64,000 nt of DNA from Prorocentrum cordatum (taxonomy: Eukaryota; Sar; Dinophyceae; Prorocentrales; Prorocentraceae): positions 1-64,000 of the forward strand of contig CAUYUJ010001725.1 in NCBI GenBank assembly GCA_963575745.1. The letters run 5' to 3'. The notes beneath the pieces are model-generated. The model ran no database searches. It had not been told where the DNA came from and was given only the letters and a program-made list of their open reading frames with translations. Every line of letters begins with the position of its first letter. Position 1 is the first letter of the stretch. Position numbers and translations under genes: made by a program. This document shows positions 10,319 to 20,403 of this stretch, one piece after another.

Positions 10319-10858
10319 GTTGGTTCCCCCCCCGAACCTCCTTATGACCCGAAGGGTGGTCGTATAGGTATGTATATACACATGTAAACACATTTTTGCG
10401 GGCGAAGACGCAACCTATAATTGTGCGACTTCGCTGCGGACTGGAACTATCCGCCCACTTCCATTCCAAGGGATCTCTATCACATGCTATTGGATTTGAA
10501 TTTGAAGTCTTCGGTTGGGTTGGAGATGGAGTGGCCCTGGGGCCGGGCAGCGCGCAGCGAAAAACGCGAGCAGGGATCCTTCCGGGCACCTGCTCACTGC
10601 TTCTGTCCCAGGCCACCCCCGCCCAGCCCGAAGGCCCTGGACCACCCCAGATCTCGGCCTGGGGGTGGTGCGGGCCCCACCGTGCCCCTCAGCGTCAGGA
10701 GTGCCCCCCCCTCACGGAGATCGACGGGCCCCACGGGGCTTCCGAGTCGGGCGGGGCTGGCCCCGTGGGTGCTTCGCCGCCCGTGGCCCCGCGGAGGAGG
10801 CCGGGAGCCGCGGGGGCGGCGCGCGCGGGACGCGCGGGGCCGGCGTCGGCCCGGCCAG
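10319..10858. other. unassigned stretch
   Basis: Begins with a C-run and ordinary sequence, then becomes strongly GC-rich from about 10590. No repeat match noted. Leads into the exon-like island at 10859. Confidence 0.5.
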
Positions 10859-10950
10859 GTCGTGGTCTTCACGCACTGCGGCACGGCGCGCGCCCCGCCG
10901 CCCGCCGCCGTGCGCCTCTTCGTGGAGGCAGTGCCGCAGCGTCCCCGCGT
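10859..10950 (+). CDS. exon-like island, unknown protein
   Basis: About 30 codons with nearly all G/C third positions, including VVVFTHCGTARAPPPAAVRL. Preceded by GGCCAG (possible acceptor at 10857-10858). Possible donors are GT at 10931 or within CGTGTC near 10948. No domain recognised. It ends about 45 bases before a B-family MITE. Confidence 0.35.
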
Positions 10951-10994
10951 GTCGAGAGCTGGGCGAGGGCTGCTAAGACCGTGGCTGCTGAAAC

Positions 10995-11162
10995 TCACCA
11001 CCCACCAAACCACCCCAACCCAACCCGAAGGTCTCGATTTGCCCTCCATTTCCAGTTGGGGGGGGGTCGGGAAACATCGAGAAAACACATATGGAACCCT
11101 CACCCCCCCCAACCCGAAATTCGGGTCTTCGGGTTGGGTTGGGGTGGTCTGGTCGGTAGTCA
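10995..11162. mobile_element. B-family MITE, copy 2
   Basis: 168 bp, same ends as the copy at 5095 (TCACCACCCACCAAACC at left, GGTCGGTAGTCA at right). Flanks GAAAC (10990-10994) and GAAGC (11163-11167) differ at one base of five, consistent with an aged 5-bp target-site duplication. Confidence 0.85.
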
Positions 11163-11283
11163 GAAGCGGCCCTCCTGGAGGGAAGAAACAGCTTCCCGGA
11201 AGGAGGCGCGGCACGCGAAGCAGTCAACGGGCTTCTTCTGGGAAGGACGGACAAAAACTTTTCCCGGAGGTCGATTTTGGCAG

Positions 11284-11405
11284 CCACGGATTTAGCAGCC
11301 CTTGCCTTGCTTCCGAGCGTGGCCACGGGCCCACCGAAGAGTGTGCCCAGAGCCTGCTGTGGTCTGCACGAAGCGTTCTCTTGGAGCAGTCTTGCACTCC
11401 CTGAC
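11284..11405 (+). repeat. I-family dispersed repeat, partial
   Basis: Matches part of 15813-16040 (shared GGTCTGCACGAAG, CCCACCGAAGA-like and CAGAGCCT words). Confidence 0.6.
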
Positions 11406-11554
11406 GCAGCCGCTTCCTGTGCTCCAGGGGCAGCGCCTCCTGCTCTCCGCATCCTGCTCGCGCTCTGGGCACGTGCCGTCGCAGGCCTGCAGGGACCGCC
11501 GGGGCGGTCGGCCCCGGCTCAAGTTCTGTGCCTCCCGGCTGGGGCCCGAGCAGG

Positions 11555-11892
11555 ATGCAGGAGGAAGAAGAGGATAAGAGGAGGAAGAAGAGGACAAGGA
11601 GGAGGAGGAAGAGGAAGAAGAGGACAAGGAGGAGGAGGAGGAGGAGGAGGAGGAGGAGGAGGAGGAGGAGGAGGAGGAGGAGGAGGAGGAGGGAGGAGGA
11701 GGAGGAGGAGGAGGAGGAGGAGGAGGAGGAGGAGAGGAGGAGGAGGGAGGAGGGGGAGGAGGAGGAGGAGGAGGAGGAGGAGGAGGAGGAGGAGGAGGGG
11801 AGGAGAAGAGGGGGGGGGGGAGGAGGAGGGGGAGGAGGAGGAGGAGGGGGAGGAGGAGGGAGGAGGTGGAGAGGAGGAGGAGGAGGAGGGGG
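11555..11892. repeat. (GGA)n polypurine tract
   Basis: About 340 bases of GGA/GAA, among the longest pure purine tracts in the window, with a G10 run near 11811. Confidence 0.95.
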
Positions 11893-11957
11893 GCTCGTGG
11901 CCTGGGGAGGTCGAGCCAGGCTCGCTCGTGGCATGCCCGCGTGGCTTCTGGGGTCCT

Positions 11958-12168
11958 GGGGGAACGAGAAGAGTGGCATATACATGAAAACTCGGAGGTC
12001 CGCGCGGATTTCGCGGATCGGCGCTGGGCCCCCTCCTCGGCGCGCGGAGCGCGCCAGGGGCGGCGCCAGGGGCGGCGCCGGAGGCGCCGCCGGGGGGGGC
12101 CCCAGCGCCGATCCGAGAAATCCGCGCGGACCTCCGAGTTGTTATGTATATGTCACTTTTTGTTCCCC
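11958..12168 (-). mobile_element. A-family MITE, full length
   Basis: 211-bp foldback. Arms of about 65 bp contain ACTCGGAGGTCCGCGCGGA and its complement, with outer ends GGGGGAACGAGAAGAG and CTTTTTGTTCCCC. Between the arms lie two small perfect hairpins, GGCGCGC-GGA-GCGCGCC and GGCGGCGCC-GGA-GGCGCCGCC, in the order opposite to the copies at 39721 and 55452, so this copy is placed on the minus strand. Confidence 0.85.
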
Positions 12169-12509
12169 GAAGTCTTCCGCGGCTCTCTGACGCTGTCGTT
12201 GGCTCCTGGAGGTGTTTCCCTGCGTCGAGCGCTCGGGGCGGGAGCTCTTCTGCATCTGGGGGCCCTCCGCCCCTCCCCCCTTCTGCGGCCGCCTCGCCTG
12301 TCTTCCTTCTCCATCCTGCATGCTGGCCAGCTCGCCTTTCGGTTGCCCCGAGTCGCTTCTCGCTGGTGCGAATGGTACCTCTGCCTCGCCGCCGACGGAA
12401 ACACTGTTTCCCTGCTTCGAGGTGCGTCCCAGCAGTTGCGCCTCGCCGAGGGCGTTCCCCGGGTGCCCGGATCGTCCCGATCGGCCGTTGGAGGCCCGGG
12501 TTATGGCTC
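12169..12509. other. unassigned GC-rich stretch
   Basis: C-rich mixed sequence between an A-family MITE and an E repeat. No feature supported. Confidence 0.5.
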
Positions 12510-12700
12510 GGAAGCAAGACATGCCCGCGTCGTGGAAGAGTCATCACGGCAGGCTTTTACCAGTTGTCGGCCTCCAGGGGCCGTCGTTGGGTCCCGAGAC
12601 CGTCCAACAGGCAACTCGAGAGGAAGAACCGGTCCCCTGGAAGGGGTCCAGACTTCGGAGCCAATGTGCGAAACGATCACGGCGTCGGGTGTTCGGGTGC
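12480..12700 (+). repeat. E-family dispersed repeat
   Basis: Resembles E copies at 15225 and, inverted, 21645. Shared GGTCCAGACTTC, CATCACGGCAGG-like and CCCGATCGGCCG-like words. The same amino-acid frame is roughly shared with the 21645 copy. Confidence 0.6.
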
Positions 12701-12717
12701 GCCTATTGTTGCACAGT

Positions 12718-12881
12718 TGAAGGGGCCCCAGGACACACAAATAGATACACACAAATAAAAAGATCCCCCATATTTTCCCATATTTTCTGGGTTTTTGTCT
12801 TCCCCCCCACTTCCCATATTTTCCCATATTTTCCTGGGGGTCGACGATTAATTGTGTCTGTGTGTTTCTTTCCCTCCTGAA
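12718..12881 (-). repeat. H-family dispersed repeat
   Basis: About 164 bp. Runs from GGGGCCCCAGGACACACAAAT through repeated CATATTTTCCCATATTTT blocks to GTGTCTGTGTGTTTCTT. Opposite orientation to the copies at 40252, 44757 and 51314. Confidence 0.8.
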
Positions 12882-12883
12882 CA

Positions 12884-13534
12884 GTGATGTCCGTTGTTTG
12901 GTCGGTTCGGCAGAGTCGCAGTTGGTTCGGTCCTGTCGGTTGTTGCGTCTTGGCTGCGTCGCTGCGCTCTTCGAGGCTGCTTGAGACCTGCCGGGTAAGG
13001 TCTCGTTGTCGCTTCGGTCGGCACTCAGTTGTGCTGTCGCCACGGGCGGCCTCGGTGCAGCTCTCTCTCTCTCTCTGTCTCTCTTTCACTGTCCAAATTC
13101 TGCATGTCAACGCCACATCGGGAAACGATATCCAAGATCCCAGGACCCCAGTGGGTGGACACGGACAGTTTTTCGGGCCACGGGGTGTCAAGAGTCTATT
13201 TTTCAACACCTCCGAGGGTCCTGGCGCATCGGTTCCAGAAACAGTGGAAGTGCATGAGTTCGAGCCTCGTTCACTTTGCGTGTTGCGATCAGTTCTGCGA
13301 AGATCGAGATTGTTCGGAGGATCTCCTTTCGGGGGGGATCCAGGAATGAGGTCCAGGAGAAGAAAGCTGATTACGGAGGGGCGTCTTCGATTATGTAATC
13401 GCTTCGCTCCTTCCGCCAGTCCATGTTTAATATCCTTCGGCCCATCCCGCCACCGTGCCTGGGTGGTTGATCTGAAGCTTCTCGGATGTTCGTCGGGATC
13501 TTCTCGAGGCTTGTCGGGGGCCTCCTGGAGGTAG
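12884..13534 (+). CDS. hypothetical ORF, 216 codons
   Basis: Plus-strand ORF starting just after an H repeat, with an internal (CT)n stretch at 13060-13085. The middle (from about codon 70) has mixed composition, including NATSGNDIQDPRTPVGG. The 3' end runs into the M-type quasi-repeat, so the true coding limit, if any, is before about 13485. No domain is recognised and no codon bias separates it from chance. Confidence 0.15.
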   Translation: MMSVVWSVRQSRSWFGPVGCCVLAASLRSSRLLETCRVRSRCRFGRHSVVLSPRAASVQLSLSLCLSFTVQILHVNATSGNDIQDPRTPVGGHGQFFGPRGVKSLFFNTSEGPGASVPETVEVHEFEPRSLCVLRSVLRRSRLFGGSPFGGDPGMRSRRRKLITEGRLRLCNRFAPSASPCLISFGPSRHRAWVVDLKLLGCSSGSSRGLSGASWR

Positions 13535-14060
13535 TTCTGCGGGGGCTGTTTGGGGGCCTCTTTGGGCTTCGTGGGGGCCTTTCTGGCCCTCTTGGGGGTC
13601 TCTTGGGGTCTCCTGGGTGTTCTTTGGGGACGGAAGGCTCAGAAAGCTCGTATTTTCGGTTCGTGTTCTCCCCGTTGGGCTCTTCTTGCGGCCCTCTTGG
13701 GACGTCTTGGGCGCCTTCTGGGCCGTCTTGAGGCCCTCTTAGGGGGCATCTGGGGCGGTCTTGGGGCCTCTTGGGGCGGGGCGTCTTGGAGCGTCGGACG
13801 CTGGAAAAGTGGAGAATCCCGAACATACTAACGAACACCTTGGGGAAACCAGTGATTGGGGCCTCCCGCTCGGGGCCGTATCGGGAAGGCTCTTAGCGGC
13901 CTCTTGGGACGAGCTGGGTGTTTTTTCGGCCGACTGCAGGCCACTTTTGGCGCCTTGCACCGATTCTCCAGCGATTCGGGGTCCTCTGTTGGACCGTCGT
14001 GGGGGCCTCTTGGGGGGCCTGGAAGACCGCCCTGGGCAGCTCTGCCATCCTTGAGGTGGC
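13485..14060. repeat. M-family CTTGGG quasi-repeat, copy 2
   Basis: Two blocks (13485-13800, 13855-14060) of G/T-rich units with GGGGGCCTCTTGG texture. Near 13780 it shows the block head CTTGGAGCGTCGGACGCTGG, shared with other M arrays at 25138 and 26220. Confidence 0.75.
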
Positions 14061-14922
14061 CTTGCCAGGAGTCCGCCTGAAATCTGCCGAGGCACTTTTC
14101 GTCTGGGGACCCCCCAGGGGCGGCCCCGCGCGCGCGAATTGGAAATGCTCTTAACTTGCTGCCGGGGATCTTACCACGCCTCTGGCTCGTTGGGCCAGCG
14201 CATTTTAGCGGCGTTATCCTGGCGCTACCAGAGAATCGAAAGCCACCTTGCCACTGCCCTGCCTTCTTTTGTCCCCCGTCCCCCTCCGCACGACGCTTTC
14301 CCCATCCACCCCTGACACCCCCTACTCCACCCCCCCTCTCTCCTCCTCTCCCTTTCTCCTCCCCTCCCCGTTACCCTCTCTTCTCCCCTCACACCCCTCT
14401 CTCCTCCCCTTCCTTCCCTCACGCCCCCTCTCTCCTCCCCTTCCCCCCCTCCTTCCCGCCGCCCGCCTGTCTTGATCTGCCTCCTTCTCCCTGGAGCCTC
14501 GCGAACACCCACATTGGCCCGTCCGTAGACCGGCGTGCCGCCCCCCCCCTAAAACAGGCATCCAACGTGAGACGTCGAGTTCCGGTTCACAGCGTATCGC
14601 CATGGGGGGAGTGGGTCCCGACCCTGACCTTCCAGAGAGCTATGTTTTAGCACGGGAGGCCTAAAAACCTGAAGCACGGAACGACAGCCTAAAACCAAGA
14701 CGTAGAATAGCTCTGGGATAGGTTTTTCAGTCGCGTGCTATTTTTTTAGCCCTCCTGGAAGGTCAGGGGAGGGAGGTGCTTCCCCGTTATCGGGCCCTCG
14801 GGCCCCTCAGCGGGCCCCTGGGACTGCCCGACGGCGACCCGGGGAGAAGATCTCGTCCTGGGGAGAGGCCCCGGGGTCCAGGGCCCGTTTCCTTCAGGTC
14901 CCGTTTTCCCCGTGTTGGACGT
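14061..14922. other. unassigned, pyrimidine-rich centre
   Basis: 14290-14460 is an impure CCCT/CTCC polypyrimidine tract. The rest is mixed sequence. No gene supported. Confidence 0.5.
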
Positions 14923-15086
14923 GCAGTGGACACCCATGCCAAGAAGCACCTGGCTTGCCTCCAGGGTGCCCCGGGTTTCTTGGGTTTCGATGGGTCTGCT
15001 GTGGAAAGCGTGACGTTCCCACACCAAAAATCAGTGGACGTCCTCTGGGGTCTCATGGTTGGGTTTCTCGTGGAAGGTTTCTTGTG
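14923..15086 (+). repeat. D-family repeat, copy 2
   Basis: About 164 bp, uninterrupted, with the shared words CCATGCCAAGA, GCCTCCAGGGTGCC, GCGTGACGTTCC and GGTTTCTTGTGG. Confidence 0.8.
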
Positions 15087-15224
15087 GTCGAGCTCCTGCT
15101 GTCGCTCCCCTGGACGGCCCAGGGGCTCGGCGATGGCGTGCAGACGCCGCACAGATCGCCAACAGTTGTCTGTCGCGACGTGTCTTCACGACGCGAGGCG
15201 GCCATATGCCCAGAGCTCCTCGAG

Positions 15225-15400
15225 TAATGAAAAAATCAGGACGGGAGGTTTTTCGCCATTTTCGGCCTCTGGGGGGACCTCGCCGGCCTTCGGAACCGTC
15301 AACAAAACGGCTCAGGATGAAAAACGGGTCCTGGGGAAGGGGTCCAGACTTCTGGGGGTCGACGTCGTGAAAAAATTATGACGTCGGGGGTTTGGGTACG
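15225..15400 (+). repeat. E-family dispersed repeat
   Basis: Well-preserved copy: GACGGGAGGTTTTTCG, ACCGTCAACAAAACGGC, GGGTCCAGACTTCTGG, GTCGACGTCGTGA. Followed about 130 bases later by an O repeat, the same order as at 28255-28600. Confidence 0.75.
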
Positions 15401-15526
15401 GCCCCCAGCGGGTTGCCTCGGAGATGTGCCCCTCCGGGCGCGTGCCGACGACCCGGTTCGTCGACCGTCGGGGACCCCCACAAGCGGTGCGGTGGCCAGA
15501 CCGTGCGGTGAGAGCCTCCGGAGAGG

Positions 15527-15690
15527 AGCAGGTACCGATGCCGCCAGCCATGCCTCGTTCTGCCACCTTGTGGGCCTCCTGGGAGGCCCTCGTCGCAACC
15601 GCTGGATTCGCCTCGGACCTCTGGTCAGGACGCACCCCGGGAGAAGTCCGGGGAGCCGCGGTGTCGGTACTTCTTCTTCCTTTCCCCAGG
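15527..15690 (+). repeat. O-family dispersed repeat
   Basis: Shares GGAGGCCCTCGTCGC, ACCGCTGGATTCGC and GGACGCACCC with copies at 28480 and 30255. Confidence 0.7.
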
Positions 15691-15812
15691 GCCGTGTGGT
15701 GGGTGGCCGCGCGTCACTGGTACTCGGGTCGCAGGGGGCCTCGGGCGACCGGGGCCAAGTTGGCGCCGGGGAAAGGCTCTGGGGCCCCGCGTTAAGAAGA
15801 ATACATCAAGCA

Positions 15813-16040
15813 AGCAGTGGCGAAGCGTCCCAGCTTGCCTACAGGTCCACCAAAGAATGTTCTCAGAGCCTTGTGTGGTCTGCACGAAGTGTTCTCAGAA
15901 CATGCGTGGTTGGGACTGTCCTGTTTTAGCACATCGGGCTTATGTTCTCGAAGAACATGTCGTGGTAGGCCGATTGGAATGCCAGGACGGTCGGCCCCTG
16001 CTCGAATCAAGACCTCGGGTGTCTGGGGGCGGGTGGGCGA
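15813..16040 (+). repeat. I-family dispersed repeat, fullest copy
   Basis: About 230 bp: GCAGTGGCGAAGCGTCC, TTCTCAGAACATG, ACACATCGGGCTTATGTTC, GAATGCCAGGACGGTC. Partial copies at 11284 and 37215-37700. Confidence 0.75.
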
Positions 16041-16660
16041 GGAGGGAGCACCCTAAGGCAACCCCAAAAGCAGTGAGGTTTCCGAGGGAGTGTGACTGCT
16101 CTGGGGCCGCGCCAGACACCCAGGGAAAGGAGGCACCCCTGCGCTGCTTGCTCTCCTCCCTTCTTTGGAGCGGCTCTGGTCTGGATGGGCGGCCCGTTGG
16201 GGTGCTCTCCCTGAGAGTGCCTCAGGTCCGCCGGCCACTGAGGGCATGCTCCACAGGGCCCTCTGTTCTATTCCCCTGCCTGTGCAGTTCGCGCGCCTCC
16301 TCCGACCTCCTCGGGGACGGCCACGGCCACGTCGGAACATCGTTGGTACACATGGCGCACATGCGCGTCTTGTAGGTTCCAGCCTTGGCCTGAATATAGC
16401 CCCAGGGCGGCTGTCCCAGGGCGGCCCAAGACGCCCCGTTCTGGCAGTCCCAATGATCCCCTGAATGCACAGCTGGGCTCCAGTGTACGAGTAGCCCAAG
16501 AAGCCCTGAGGCAGCGCAGGGCCTGGGAGCGAGCAAGGAGGTACAAGAAGGGAGTTGCTTCGGCAGCGCGCCACCATCCTCCAGCGGCGTCGAATGCCCC
16601 GATCTCTGAACAACAACTGAACACCCCGAGGGCGAGCCAGAGCATGGGCGGCCCGAAAGG
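16041..16660. other. unassigned stretch
   Basis: Mixed GC-rich sequence preceding a long GGA tract. No repeat match or domain noted. Confidence 0.5.
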
Positions 16661-16665
16661 AATAG

Positions 16666-16935
16666 CGAGGAGGAGGAGGAAGAGGAGGAGGAGGAGGAGG
16701 GGCAGGAGGAGGAGGAGGAGGAGGAGGAGGAGGTGCAGGAGGAGGAGGAGGAGCCAGGAGCAGGGAGCCAGGAGCCAGGAGCCAGGAGCCAGGAGCCAGG
16801 AGCGAGGAGGAGGAGCGAGGAGGAGGAGGAGCGAGGAGGAGGAGGAGGAGCGAGGAGGAGGAGGAGCGAGGAGGAGGAGGAGAAGGAGGAGGAGGAGGAG
16901 GAGGAGGAGGAGGAGGAGGAGGAGGAGGGCTGAGG
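16666..16935. repeat. (GGA)n tract with GGAGCCA minisatellite
   Basis: Polypurine tract interrupted at 16750-16805 by tandem GGAGCCA heptamers, then GGAGCGA-spaced blocks. Confidence 0.95.
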
Positions 16936-16974
16936 AGGAGGCGGAGCGAGGAGCGAGGAACGAGCAGGGTGCAG

Positions 16975-17054
16975 CCCAGGAGACCACGCCGGAGCTGCTG
17001 CGGCGGTGCCGGCAGAGCTGCAACGACCGCCTGCGGGAGCGGCCGCCGCTTCCT
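16975..17054 (+). CDS. exon-like island, unknown protein
   Basis: About 26 codons with essentially 100% G/C third positions, reading AQETTPELLRRCRQSCNDRL and onward. Preceded by GAGCAG and GCAG/CCCAG acceptor-like triplets, with a GT at 17055. No domain recognised. It lies 40 bases after a GGA tract. Confidence 0.3.
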
Positions 17055-17172
17055 GTTGCGGGGGGGGGGGCAGGGGGCGGTCGCGCTCGTCTGCGGCACT
17101 GCCCTGCGCCAGGGGCGGGCGCACGGCTTCGTTGGTTTGGGCATTGCTTCCAATGGGGGGGGCGATAAGGAT

Positions 17173-17360
17173 CAGTATCAGTTATTCGATCCCCATCCCC
17201 ATCCCCATCCCCTTCGAGGCCCCCTACCAAATTAGCCCCCCAGTTGGGAATACACCCCTCGAAGCCCGAAGGGAACGGCCTACATCCCCATCTAGGGGGC
17301 TAAATCGGCCAGTGGGGCCCAGGCCACGCCGCTGGGGATGGGGATCGGATAAACGATACT
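17173..17360. mobile_element. Z foldback element
   Basis: 188-bp inverted repeat. The left arm AGTATCAGTTATTCGATCCC continues into CCATCCCC repeats; the right arm is its near complement (GGGATCGGATAAACGATACT). An inner complementary pair is GGCCCCC/GGGGGC. Single copy here; no clear flanking duplication. Confidence 0.65.
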
Positions 17361-17739
17361 CAAGGGAGGGGGGGCATAAACGTATCCTTTTCGTGCCCCT
17401 GTTGGGCCTCTTCTCGCGCGCGGGGCCCCAGACATCGATGGCGGGCGCGGCGTCATCGCGTGAGGCCCTCGCCTCGAGGGAACCCCGTGCAGATCATATA
17501 TAAGGGCCGTGGCGCCGCTCTCCCGCAGCTATAGTGGCCCTAGCCCCGCTCTCCCGCAGCCAACACGCAGAATTCTGGGGACCCGTGGGCAACCCGTGAG
17601 AAGGCAAGGAAGAGGGTTGCAGTGCGAGCTCCGTTTTGGGAGGTAGCAGGGCAAGCGAGCGCCTCTCCGCCTCGCAGCGGTAGCGCTGCTTGTGCAGCAA
17701 GCTGCAGAGAAGCCAGTTCGGGCAGTTATAGGTTCAACG
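17361..17739. other. unassigned stretch
   Basis: GC-rich mixed sequence. A short near-direct repeat (GCCGCTCTCCCGCAGC / CCCCGCTCTCCCGCAGC) occurs at about 17512-17560. Confidence 0.5.
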
Positions 17740-17875
17740 ATTTGGGGCAAATTTGGGAGGGCTCTTGGATCTTGGGGCACTGTTGGGGGGCTCATGGGCT
17801 CTTGGTGGGTCTGGGACGGAAGGCTGTGGAAGTGTTGTTCTCTTCTTCGGGGGGGTCCTGGCCGCCACGGCGCTG
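17740..17875. repeat. M-family quasi-repeat, short block
   Basis: CTCTTGGATCTTGGGG-type units over about 130 bases. Confidence 0.55.
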
Positions 17876-17999
17876 CTCCCCTCGAGCGTGTTAGCCAGGA
17901 CGGGACAGGGGTGTGCCTCAAACTTCGTACCTCTTGCGACTCAGCAGACGCCCAGCCGACTGATTTTCATTCCTGGGTCTCGAAGAAGAACAACGCCAC

Positions 18000-18130
18000 A
18001 AACACATATTTTTGGTGGCGCTCCGCGCGGGCTTCTTAGATCTGCTCTGGACCCCCCTCTCTGGCGCGCTCCGCGAGGCAGGGGCGGCGCCGGAGGTGCC
18101 GCCGGGGAGGGCCCCCGGATCGGCGCCTGG
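18000..18130. mobile_element. A-prime MITE, truncated
   Basis: Left end CGAAGAAGAACAACGCCA and GGCGCTCCGCGCGG match the copy at 46907. The two core hairpins follow, but no right arm is present. One core stem carries a C-to-T change giving a G/T pair. Confidence 0.6.
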
Positions 18131-18560
18131 AGCGCCTCCGGCGGCGCCTCCGGCGAGTAGCGGTACATCCGTATGCATGTAGCGAGTGGACCAATCATAG
18201 CGGTGGTAGCGCTTCGTTGGGTATCTATGCATCTTGTATTTCGCACCTTGGCACCCACCGCCAGTCGTCCATTCCCCCTCCCTCCCCTTCCTGTTGGCAC
18301 GGGCTGCCCTGCAAGCAGTTGCAAGGTTGCCGTTGTCGTATATCCTCGCGTCCCCCCTGGTGTAGCCTCCCTTGTTGTTGCCCAGTCCCATCACGGAGTC
18401 CGCGCTTTGAATGATTTTCCCAGCCAAGAGTTGTTCCACGGAACTTCCGCGGGGAAGCTGGCTGAGGGGGGGCGTGGCAGGCCGTTCGTCTGCGCTCGGG
18501 GTGCCAGAGCCGCGGGACACCTCGACTGTGCGTTTCGTGGCGTCGCTTGCCTCCCCCAGG
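18131..18560. other. unassigned stretch
   Basis: Mixed sequence before a GGA tract. Open frames on both strands, no recognised motif. Confidence 0.5.
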
Positions 18561-18561
18561 C

Positions 18562-18775
18562 GGAGGAGCAGGAGGAGGAGGAGGAGGAGGAGGAGGAGGA
18601 GGATGAGGAGGAGGAGGAGAAGGATGAGCTTGAGGTGGTGTGGAGACCCTTGGAAAGGAGGAGCAGGATGCGGAGGAGGAGGAGGAGGAGGAGGAGGAGG
18701 AGGGGAGGAGGGGGATGAGAAAGGGCAGGAGGAGGAGGAGGAGGAGGAGGAGGAGGAGGAGGAGAGGGGAGAGGT
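18562..18775. repeat. (GGA)n polypurine tract
   Basis: Two GGA blocks separated by about 60 bases of mixed sequence. Confidence 0.95.
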
Positions 18776-18949
18776 AGTGGCGGAGCGAGAAAAGGGGACG
18801 AGACGAACGGGGGAGGGTCGGGAGGATGCACTTGCTCTGGATCTTGCGGCTTCGTCTTCGGTCTCCCACTGCTCTCCCCGACTTGCGTCGGAGGACATGG
18901 TGAACCAGTACCCTGCCGTCGTTGGCAGCCCCTCGCCAACCTTTTTTTG

Positions 18950-19160
18950 AGAGAGTGGGAGAGAGAAAGGGAGAGAGAGAGAGAGAGAGAGAAAGAGAGT
19001 GAGAGGCAGAGAGACAGACAGACAAACACAGACAAACACACAGCGACAGACAGAGACAGACAGAGATAGAGGCAGACACAGACAGAGGAGTTGGAGGAGA
19101 GGAGGAGGAGGAGGAGGAGGGAAGGAGGAGGGGGAGGAGGATGAGAAAAGAGGAGGAGAG
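18950..19160. repeat. (GA)n, (ACAGAC)n and (GGA)n tracts
   Basis: GAGAGA at 18955-19010, ACAGACA/AACACAGAC units at 19010-19087, GGA at 19092-19160. All purine-biased on the plus strand. Confidence 0.95.
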
Positions 19161-19682
19161 AGGGGTGATAATTTGGGGAGGAGTGCGAGGATGAGGGAGG
19201 GACGGGAGGGGAAGGGATATGAGGTAGGGAACGAGAATGGAGAGGAGAAGGAGGACAAGGAGATAGACGAGGCTTACCGCCAGGACCGCGATGACGAGGG
19301 TGCGGAAAAGTGTGGAAGGTGGAGAACGAATGCGTTTCCGTGCATTGTTTGGCGCGGAATTCGGCTTGGCGCATAAAGGAGGACGAGGAGACCGAGAGAA
19401 CAAGGAGACGACGTTGGGGATGTCTGGGAATTCGCACGGCGGTCGTGGCCCAGGCCAGGTTTAGCGTCGTCATTGGTCTGTCCAGCCTCCGCGTTGGTCG
19501 GAGGTTCCTTGCAGCCCCCTCTGGGATGGGCTTTTGGGTAGGGGGGGTCGTCTTGACTTTTGGTAGTGAGATGGGAGCGCAGCATTAAACTTACCTTATG
19601 CACTTCTCGCATATCCCCGCCAGCCTATCAAAGCCAATCATCAGACGAGTTGCCCTGATCATAGATGTGTAGTACGCAGTCA
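19161..19682. other. unassigned stretch
   Basis: Purine-biased to about 19270, then mixed sequence. No feature supported. Confidence 0.5.
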
Positions 19683-19930
19683 CTCTCTGGGAGCCTCTTT
19701 GGGGCATATTGGAGACATCGTGGGGCCCAAAGCAGTTGGGGTTCTCTTGGGTCTCTCTGGGGCTCTCTTTCGGTTCTCTGAGGCCCCTCTAGGGACCACC
19801 TTGGAGGTCATTACGCCCCCCACTCCCCACCCCAAAGGCAGAACAACTAGCTCGTCTGACCCTCTTTGGGCGCTCTTTGGCGCTCTTTGTGGTCGTCTTG
19901 GGCCCCTCTTGAGCCAGGCCTTAAAGGCCG
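19683..19930. repeat. M-family quasi-repeat
   Basis: TCTTGGG/CTCTTTGGG-type units. The spacing is less regular than in the other blocks. Confidence 0.6.
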
Positions 19931-20167
19931 CTGGAAGCGAAAAGGCGAGACGGCTACACAAGTGTTTCCCCGTAGGTTTGGGAACCAGTTGGGCATCACG
20001 GCGATGTCCTTGTGAGGCTCCGGGGCCATGTGGAGCAGTCTTGACCGGGGTGCGCCCGCGCAGTGTCAACGAGTTTGTTGCAACGTTCAGCTTCCGTTGG
20101 TTTTGACAATGGTGTTTGGCCTGCACGCGCAGGGCAACATGAGTCGGGGGTGGACAGAACCTCCTAC

Positions 20168-20308
20168 AGTGACACGTCGATTAGTGAATTGTCCGTTTTC
20201 GGTTCTCGAGGGCGCCGTGGCCGCTATTTTCCAGGCTTGCGCCCGCCAGGTTTGCGCCTCAGGTCGTTTTCACTAAACCACGTTTTACTAAAGGGAGGCC
20301 TGTCCATC
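20168..20308 (+). repeat. K-family dispersed repeat, copy 1
   Basis: Uninterrupted copy: GACACGTCGATTAGTGA, GTTCTCGAGGGCGCCG, GCGCCCGCCAGG, TAAACCACGTTTTACTAAAG, GGGAGGCCTGTCC. It shows the empty-site sequence for the insertion seen at 43283. Confidence 0.75.
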
Positions 20309-20403
20309 CCCGAATGAGGCCCCTTCGTCGCCCTTCCCACATAGCAATGTAAAGTGATCGCGGGGCGCCCAAACATAATGCAGAAGTTGCCGCACGGTGC
20401 CTG

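Noticed and set aside
16552-16580. GTTGCTTCGGCAGCGC resembling the 5' stem of U6 snRNA
   Set aside because: No ACAGAGA box or downstream U6 sequence follows.
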